This document shows, piece by piece, positions 57,263 through 64,000 of a DNA stretch of 64,000 nucleotides. The stretch lies in the NCBI GenBank assembly GCA_016800925.1, contig JABCPU010000193.1, forward strand, positions 1 to 64,000, given 5' to 3'. Origin of the DNA: Suillus spraguei (taxonomy: Eukaryota > Basidiomycota > Agaricomycetes > Boletales > Suillaceae). Numbering within the stretch: position 1 is the first letter of the stretch; every line of letters begins with the position of its first letter. Under the pieces are notes generated by a model. That model did no database searches. It was not told the DNA's origin and saw only the letters and a program-made list of their open reading frames with translations. The position numbers were made by a program, and so were the translations under genes.

Positions 57263-58499
57263 TGCAAGTCGTTAGTATAGTTGGAAAATTAACTGGGAGG
57301 GGAGTGGGAATTAGATAGAGGCTCGGCTTGGGCTAATCCATCCCCAGGTCGCTTTAAACCTCCCCAGTGCACACGGCCATCAGATCTACCGACCCGAATT
57401 AATTTGCGACACGCGGCGATTTCCCTGACACAATATCGCATCCAGCTGAAGCGTGCAGACTATAAAAAAGGAGGCATACATGTGCGAAATGGAAGAAGAT
57501 CTTGCGAGAGCCTTCACGACACCGCTTCTATCCACCTGAGTCTGCCGACTAGTCTTTTGCAGTACTAATAGGTCATTTGAAGAGATCAACAACAGCATAT
57601 CGGGGGGACTGCGGGATAAAAATTGATGAATGGGTCAATGCAAGACCAACACGCACTAAGCGCATGCTCACGAAGTGAGAGCCACGTCACGCATGCCGCA
57701 TGCCGCATCAAAAACGTGCCTGAGCATTCCGCGAGCTTTGGAATGTACCCTAAGTTTGTCGATCCTATAAGCCAGCACGGAATCAGGCGTGTAAGGTTAT
57801 AGAGCACAGTACACCATCATATCTAGGTCTAGGTCATATCGTCGTATTTCAAAAGATACAACGGTCTTAATGTCGAGGCTCTGTGGAAGAAGAACCATCA
57901 GCACGTGTGATTGGTGAGGTGGACGATTAGATGACAAAGGTGAATAACGTGCGGGTTTCGTGCGGAGGTTTACGTTGTCACTGAGTGGATCACAAGAAGG
58001 GCATATCAGGATAGCGGTGACACGATAATATACTGCGCGGAACTTCTTCTTCGGTTCGGTTCAAGGCTGTGATCACAATTTTGCATAATCAGATTGACTC
58101 AAAGATCGGAGGTAGCAGAGCCTTCAGTTACTGAAGGAGGCCGACAGTGCACTAACCCTAACACATTCATACTTCCTGCAACAGCATAGCGATTTATATC
58201 GATGGCTATACAACTTCGAAAAGAACATCCTATCACCACGAATGCTGCTTCCAAAAACAATTGTAAAACTTGCCCGCGTCAACTTCGTCACAACGTTGAG
58301 AATGCCACATGGGACTCGATCACCGCACCCTTGCCGCCCATGTCTGAACCGGGGCCACGTAGATTAAGTGGGGACCCTCACCCATTGGTTTGTATGTCCG
58401 TCGCATGGCAGTGGTAAGAGAAACCATAGGCCGACAGATCAAAAACAGTACAGAAGAATTCACTCGTGGAAACGAGAGATAACAGTCAGTATTTTAGCA
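57263..58499. other. Intergenic region
   Basis: It contains the phosphatase-like gene's promoter. A 71-codon open frame (58202-58417, MAIQLRKEHPITTN) has no recognisable feature. No RNA gene or repeat was seen. Confidence 0.55.
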
Positions 58500-59060
58500 A
58501 AAAGCAATTGATGAAAAGATCGCCTACGAGTACATTAAGTCCCACCTTGCTGACAATATAGCTGGCTGATTCGGGCCCGACTCGGATACCTTTGTTGATA
58601 CTGGTAAGAGAGGAGCTCATGTTAACAATGACCTTGTGGCTACTATTCTCCATGGCTGGGAGAAGGAAGCGTGTAACCAGTGCTGGGCCTATGACATTGC
58701 ACTTGATCGTCTCTACCAGGGTTCAGCAGTGCCAGAATCATCATACAACCTGTAAAAGCTAGCACAGCAATACGCACGATCGCAGCGTTATTAACGGTAT
58801 AGTCCAACCCAGTGCCGTCGAGAAGCTCAAGAACTTGAACATATCGTCTTCATTCATTGCATCAATTTGGATGACTCGGACATGGAAAATTCCAGCACTG
58901 GATGTAAGGTCATCAAGATTCAAGGTCAAAGGCTATGTTAGGAAGGCAACAAGTGGCGAACACAGTGTTGGAAGAAGACTATAGGAGCTTCCTGGTAATA
59001 TCAAGGCCAATTCCCCGGGATGCACTGGATGTACATAATAAGGTTAATATGGACTAGCTG
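58500..59060 (-). pseudogene. Short-chain dehydrogenase/reductase remnant
   Basis: Read on the minus strand, pieces of an SDR oxidoreductase appear in order: the cofactor loop ASRGIGLDITRKLL (about 59021-58980), followed by an in-frame TAG; SSSNTVFATC; FHVRVIQIDAMNEDD; then in another frame YVQVLELLDGTGLDYTVNNAAIV (the NNA motif, about 58840-58770); an intron; IKCNVIGPALVTRFLLPAM; HKVIVNMSSSLTSI; and ESASYIVSKVGLNVL with the catalytic Tyr-x3-Lys (58575-58530). The nonsense codon and a frameshift near 58837 make it non-functional. The N-terminal exon was not fixed. The family is NAD(P)H-dependent carbonyl reductase-like; the substrate cannot be told. It is unrelated in detail to the SDR gene next door. 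Confidence 0.7.
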
Positions 59061-59300
59061 CAGTCGCTACACAGGTAAACGATCGACTCACCAGTGAGAA
59101 ACCATGTAACTCAGGCTGGCACAATTTCGACAAAAATAAAGGCAAAAGACACAGACTGGTATAAGGAAAAAGCAGAAATTCGAAATGATCAAAAGATTGG
59201 TCGTGAATTGTGATCAGTGCCACATATACTCCACGGTGGAATTAGCTTACTAAGCAACTACTGAGCACCACCTTCCCTTTCAGTCTACTGTGACGCTACG

Positions 59301-60703
59301 ATGGACGCTACTGCACTCAAAGCTCGGCTCCTCGATCAAGGTAAGTATATTTTGTATGATATGATAACCGCTTTCTGAACTCGCGCAATAGCCAATAACT
59401 GTCCTTGGCAGTATGCACTTCTACTCTCTCTCGGTGCTCTAACATTGGCACGTTTTACATTCAAAACTCTTGTCGTCTTCTTCCAGACCTTCGTTCTTTC
59501 TGGGACAAATGTATGTGAATCATAGAACACATATCTTTAATCTTCCTGTGAAACCTGAATTGCCTTGCTGCAGCTCAAGAAGTTTGGTGCTAAGAATGGA
59601 GCTTGGGCAGGTCGGTTATGGCAACTTCTGCTGACGGTCAAGTCTCACTCGTTCATTCCAGTCGTTACGGGAGCTTCAGATGGTATTGGAAGGGAGTTTG
59701 CAATTCAGTTAGGTTCAGCGGGGTTCAATGTCTTGCTCGTCGCACGGAATAGCAAGATGTTGAATGACGTGGCAAACGAAATTGGTACGAGTTCTTCATA
59801 CTGGTATTGTTTAAAGCCTCACATATCATTCAGCTGCAAAAACAAAATCTACAGTTGAAACCAAGATATACCTTATCGACTTTGCCCAAAACGACGAGTT
59901 CAAATATGATGGCCTGAAGGCTCTCCTTCATACTCTTGATGTTGGTGTCCTTGGTGCGTGTTTAGTAGCACTCTTAAGCCTTCGTGTTTAATACAGCATA
60001 GTTAACAACGTTGGAAAATCTTATGCTATGCCCACTTATTTTGTTGAAACTGTCGAACAAGAAAGTGTTGACATCGTTACTGTCAACGTGAATGCGACAA
60101 TCCGTGTCACACATGCAGTTCTCCCTGGTATGATTAAGCGGTGAGTTATTTAACCTGCGTCTTACCTCTATTTATTCAATGCGAATGGATTTAGGAAACG
60201 TGGGTTGGTCCTCAATGTCGGCTCGTTCGCGGGTCTCGTGCCTTCCCCAATGCTAGCAACATACAGTGGTACTAAGGCGTTCCTTACAACCTTCACCAGC
60301 GCCCTCGCAGAGGAGGTTCGGTCCCATGGGATCGTCGTCCAAGTCCTTAATACTTACTTTGTCGTGCGTAACATTCATTCCATCTCCGAGTTATTATAGC
60401 TCACCACCATGTCCTTGTCTTTTCTAGGTTTCCAAAATGTCCAATATCCGACGTGCATCTGCAGTAATCCCCACTCCTGCATCCTACGTGCGGGCTTGCC
60501 TCTCCAAAATTGGCCTCTCCTGCGGCGCAGCACTCACTGAGCGCCCTGACACGCTTACACCGTTCTGGAGCCATGCACTCCTTGATTACGCGATACACGT
60601 CATCGGATGGAAGACCCAGTTTATTTCCTATACCCATTCGCTGCATAAGAACATCAGAAGAAAAGTACTCAAGAAGCAGGAGAGGGAGGCCAAGAAGGAG
60701 TAG
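59301..60703 (+). CDS. IFA38: Very-long-chain 3-oxoacyl-CoA reductase, 340 aa
   Basis: An ER-membrane SDR enzyme that reduces 3-ketoacyl-CoA to 3-hydroxyacyl-CoA with NADPH, the second step of very-long-chain fatty acid elongation needed for sphingolipids. Exons: 59301-59340, 59392-59510, 59574-59610, 59662-59784, 59834-59953, 60002-60140, 60195-60363, 60428-60703 (1023 nt, frame kept; introns 48-64 bp). An N-terminal membrane segment (YALLLSLGALTLARFTFKTLVVFF) precedes the Rossmann motif VTGASDGIG (66-74), VLLVARN, NNVG (148-151) and the catalytic residues Ser203 (LNVGSFAGL), Tyr216 and Lys220 (YSGTK). The C-terminal FWSHALLDYAIHVIGW is typical, and the end is lysine-rich (KKQEREAKKE). The protein is full-length and intact. 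Confidence 0.92.
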
Positions 60704-63404
60704 CTAGCCTGACCTGCTTCATTTAAAATGTGAGCACGTTGGATCATACAAATTTTCGGATTGCGTAATCTGCTGCCACGAGCACAATGCAATACCTATT
60801 CTGCAAAGACAATGATGTGCGCTTGAATTATTATTGACTTGTGTATTTGCTCGGTTCAGGTCCGTCTGCTGTTTGCTATCAGACCTGTGCATTACCGGAG
60901 TGATTCTGTAACTAATGATCTGAACTCTTAGCTTGCTTTTGTATGACGATGACTGGCCAACATGTCTAATGCCAATGCAGGCGGCGAGGATCGTCCGGCA
61001 CTGAAGTCTTTCATATCAGATAAACAGCTCGGACAAACGAGCTTTGGGTCATCTGTGGTTTGTTATAAGCCTTAGTCACATGAGTTAACTATAATTATCA
61101 ATTATCTGATATGTCAAGCGATACTACTTGGTTGAAACTTGAAGCTTGAACACTGATAATGGACTCGTTAGTGAACTCGGTGCTAGGCATATTGTTGCCG
61201 TGAACTACGGAAGGACGCAAGCTAAAACGGGCAAACATTGGTAGAGGAATTTTGAAAACAATATGCTACGCATAAAGCTTTCGAGCCATCCTTGCTGTCT
61301 GTTCACGTGCGCCAAGAGTATTCCTAACCTTAGTAAGCTAAAGAGACCATCTTTTGTCCTACCATGTATCAGAGATTCAAGGACCCATGTAAAATCTGAC
61401 TGCAGGAGACTCCAAGTAAGCGCGTGGTCAAAGTTTTTTTCCATATTCTAATTTTTCTTCCAGCATCGAGACCGTCGACATGGCAAGGTTATATGCTACT
61501 GTACCTGATGGGAGACGACCGGCCCAAACGCGGTATGAATTTGGTTTAATAACGGGCCCCTCAAGCCTATACGGATGAAGAATCAAGATGCGAGAGACAC
61601 AACCTATTTGACAGCGAGGCCTATCAGAGCGCTAACAGGTGTTCATGGTCACATGGAGTTACATCGATTAAAGACTTTTGGTACGGTATTGCCTTCGCCG
61701 ATCCTTATGAAAGCTCACCAGCCAACTCGCCGTTGGAGGGTAAATATACGACTTTCAAAAAGTTGCTGAAGAGGGACGGACTGCTTCGTTGGTATCAATA
61801 TGAACCTTGATGCGCTCTGTTTGTAACCCGTCGTATTCCAGTGGGGTCGAAATTCAGGAATAAGACACTATCGCATTGTGCGAGCTGTGTACTTCGAATT
61901 CATGGAATCAGAATAGGATGTGCTGGCATACAGTTTAATTTGCGTCAGTTTTATTTCTACTTCTGATGATGTACCGTCAAACTTGAAGTTTACTTTTTTT
62001 TTTGAACGACAGTCTCGCGTTGAATCGTCCTTGAGGCCTGAGGGGACATTCTCACACCGAAACACTCGTTCTTCATCGTCAACGTGAATGTGCTGATCGA
62101 TGTGCAAGGCTAAAAATGATCCAGCGCTCCGTGGGCTTCCTACATAGCATGCCTGTAGCGAACTGCTTGGAAGCGAAGCCCAAGCCAGAAGCGTCTGACA
62201 GAGCGTCGCGGGGCAGACCACGTCCTTAGCACCCACTGCAGCCACCTGTTTCCTAGGATAAGAGTCTGTTAGCTAGGGCAAGAGTGACATTAGGTGGCGG
62301 GGATGGCAGCAGTTGCGAACCTGGGAAATTTTTCATCAGGGAGTTACTGCTACTCCAACCACGCCGACCATCTCATTTCGTTTAGGATACTACTATACCC
62401 ATATGCCCAGTGGGAGTACAAGCTCCGAGACACGACTACAACCGCATTCAATGACCGGCTAGCTGTTCACAGTAACTCGGGAGGGATGTTTACGGTTGTG
62501 GGAGCTAGTGGGGATATGAAGCTTCATATCCCAGACCTGGCGACCTTTAGCCCTAAAACCTGCTCACCATGTGACCCTAATCTGTCGTTTCCGAACCGAC
62601 CGAGAAGTGGCGTCTTCATACAAAGATGATGCTGGAGTCGACCTGCGAGGTATCTGCACAGTGGCTGCTCATATCAGCAGTTTTATTGGTCAGTTTCTTT
62701 TGCGTGGCTAGCCTCTGAATTGAATGCTGAATTATATGTTATCCAAGTACCTGACAGTTTCTTTCATTAGTTTCGATATGTATATGCGCCTCCAGACTGG
62801 AAAGCCCTCATTCTCACTGTCCACTCCCATTACTCTTCGAAGCCGACGTCTCGGTACAAGTAGTGGTATCCGATTCGACGGATATCGAGCAAGCAAGACA
62901 GTAACGAGCTGGCACTGGTTAGACTGGTACAAATTACTTCTGATGCCTCGTTTACATTGGTCTCTACAGCTGTTGCATCCTTTTTCGGAGGACTTGTGGA
63001 CGGACCCGCGTTGGCGCGACGCGACGTGTCGCGTCAAGTAGTCATTAAATTAATTATGGGTACCAAAATTTTTCAATGAAACAAAAGTGAGACCAAGCTT
63101 TATTGTATGATACATCGAGTTATCGGGGTTTAACCCCTCTAAAAGACAGACACGATTAATATTATGATCTTTTGTCACCGGTGGACCTCTAAAGCTACCG
63201 GGAATTGCCGCTTGACAGAAATTATGCCATTGGCAACTTTTTGACATTGACAACAACACGATTAAGTTTATCACACCGAGTCTTGTGGGTGTAATAAGTG
63301 TCTGCACCTTCTGGACATTAAATTCCTCTGGTTTCGTGTCGTTTGCGACGCCGTCTTCCCAGGCACACGACCCCTTTGAACTCGACTTCGACCTACGGAC
63401 AAGT
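60704..63404. other. Long intergenic region
   Basis: No gene could be supported. Open frames of 60-125 codons (for example 61868-62245 minus and 62294-62629 plus) show no domain, signal or conserved pattern. A perfect 8-bp-arm palindrome GACGCGAC-GT-GTCGCGTC lies at 63018-63035. Confidence 0.5.
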
Positions 63405-64000
63405 ATGCCCGCCAGTGATCCGGTTCAGTGCGCTGCTCCTACGTCGGAGGGCGCACTCTCCCATACGAGCTCTCAACATATAAGAGAGTCTAGTCAGGAC
63501 GCATCGTTCGGCAGACAAACCCAAAGTGAGATCACACTCGACATCCCAACAGCGGTGTCGTCGAGAGAAATACCGTCGGAACCCCGAGAACCAGTAAGTC
63601 ACACCCACCGATTGCAGAACTATAATTTTTTATTACCTGTGTGTAGCCTTCTCGCTCATCAGCTCCGTCTCCTGCTCCTACCGAAATCATCCCCCTGGAC
63701 CTCACACAAGAAGAAATTGTAGAAGAAATTCAGAAGATGGGAATAAAAGTTCGCGATTTTGCCTACGAGGCCGTTCCAATTCCGCAGCGTGCTGTCGAGC
63801 TCTTTGATCCACTGCAGGCGTGGAACACTTACGAGACCGTAATTTCGCACCCCACCATGATGCGACCATGTCTTCCAGGAAAAATAACGCGTCGCTTGCT
63901 TGATATCGGCTGGCTTAAGAAAGAAGAGGAAGATGAGCGATGGAGTAATAAAGACAGGGAAGCACTTGAAACCTACGACAAACGACCACATTACCCATGG
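63405..64000 (+). CDS. Unknown protein, 5' part, runs off window
   Basis: Exons 63405-63593 and 63647-64000 (open at the window end) with a 53-bp GT-AG intron keep the frame. The start MPASDPVQCAAPTSEG is chosen as the first ATG. The frame is open 120 bases further upstream without ATG, so an earlier exon is possible. The first 85 residues are Ser/Pro-rich and probably disordered. The part after TEIIPLDLTQEEIVEEIQKM looks folded (GIKVRDFAYEAVPIPQRAVE, FDPLQAWNTYETVISHP, LLDIGWLKKEEEDERW). I do not recognise the family and no catalytic motif is visible. At least 181 residues are within the window. Confidence 0.7.

Noticed and set aside
58148..58166. Telomere-like CTAACCCTAA
   Set aside because: A single copy, not an array.

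Overview
The window looks like nuclear DNA of a mushroom-forming basidiomycete (Agaricomycetes). The protein-coding genes are cut by many introns of about 46-60 bp with GT...AG ends. They include families typical of mushrooms: a Zn2Cys6 regulator, a KIN1-type kinase, an F-box protein and multi-pass membrane proteins. The mobile DNA (Helitron, chromodomain Ty3/gypsy, Plavaka-type CACTA) is also typical of these fungi. No rRNA, tRNA or CRISPR array was seen. All gene models were made by reading exon joins by eye.

Layout. 1-7445 is a decayed Helitron whose RepHel gene is split by three insertions: a 1.42-kb LTR-like element (2727-4149), a 1.54-kb element with an 8-bp target duplication (4645-6188) and a solo gypsy LTR (6546-7016). 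It ends in three tandem long hairpins. 7446-12201 is a gene-poor stretch. 12202-21257 is one 23-exon gene for a 1368-residue Zn2Cys6 transcription factor whose 5' half carries five unusually long introns. 25175-26390 is a frameshifted F-box gene. On the minus strand follow the polarity kinase gene kin1 (27053-31057) and a tiny four-exon gene for signal peptidase subunit SPC1 (31548-31967).

32784-45400 is a second transposon block. It starts with a complete 8.1-kb chromovirus (target duplication AGGAG). This has gag, pol with a chromodomain, and a third zinc-knuckle ORF that is itself split by a solo LTR. A Plavaka-type transposase follows, split by an 892-bp-type LTR. That LTR contains an inverted copy of itself and another gypsy LTR. 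Nearly all insertions have recognisable target duplications, so their order can be read.

45985-64000 is again genic: two adjacent genes of unknown function (45985-46643; 46650-48713, a single-pass membrane protein); a divergent pair of paralogous multi-pass membrane proteins (49269-51538 minus, 52454-55012 plus), both with in-frame stops; a membrane-anchored histidine-phosphatase-like protein with RNG instead of RHG (55577-57262, minus); a short-chain dehydrogenase pseudogene (58500-59060, minus); the ER very-long-chain 3-ketoacyl-CoA reductase (59301-60703); and the start of an unknown gene running off the window (63405-64000).

The genes do not form one pathway. Several act in the secretory and membrane system (SPC1, ketoacyl-CoA reductase, membrane-anchored phosphatase-like protein, membrane protein pair), but nothing shows that they are co-regulated.
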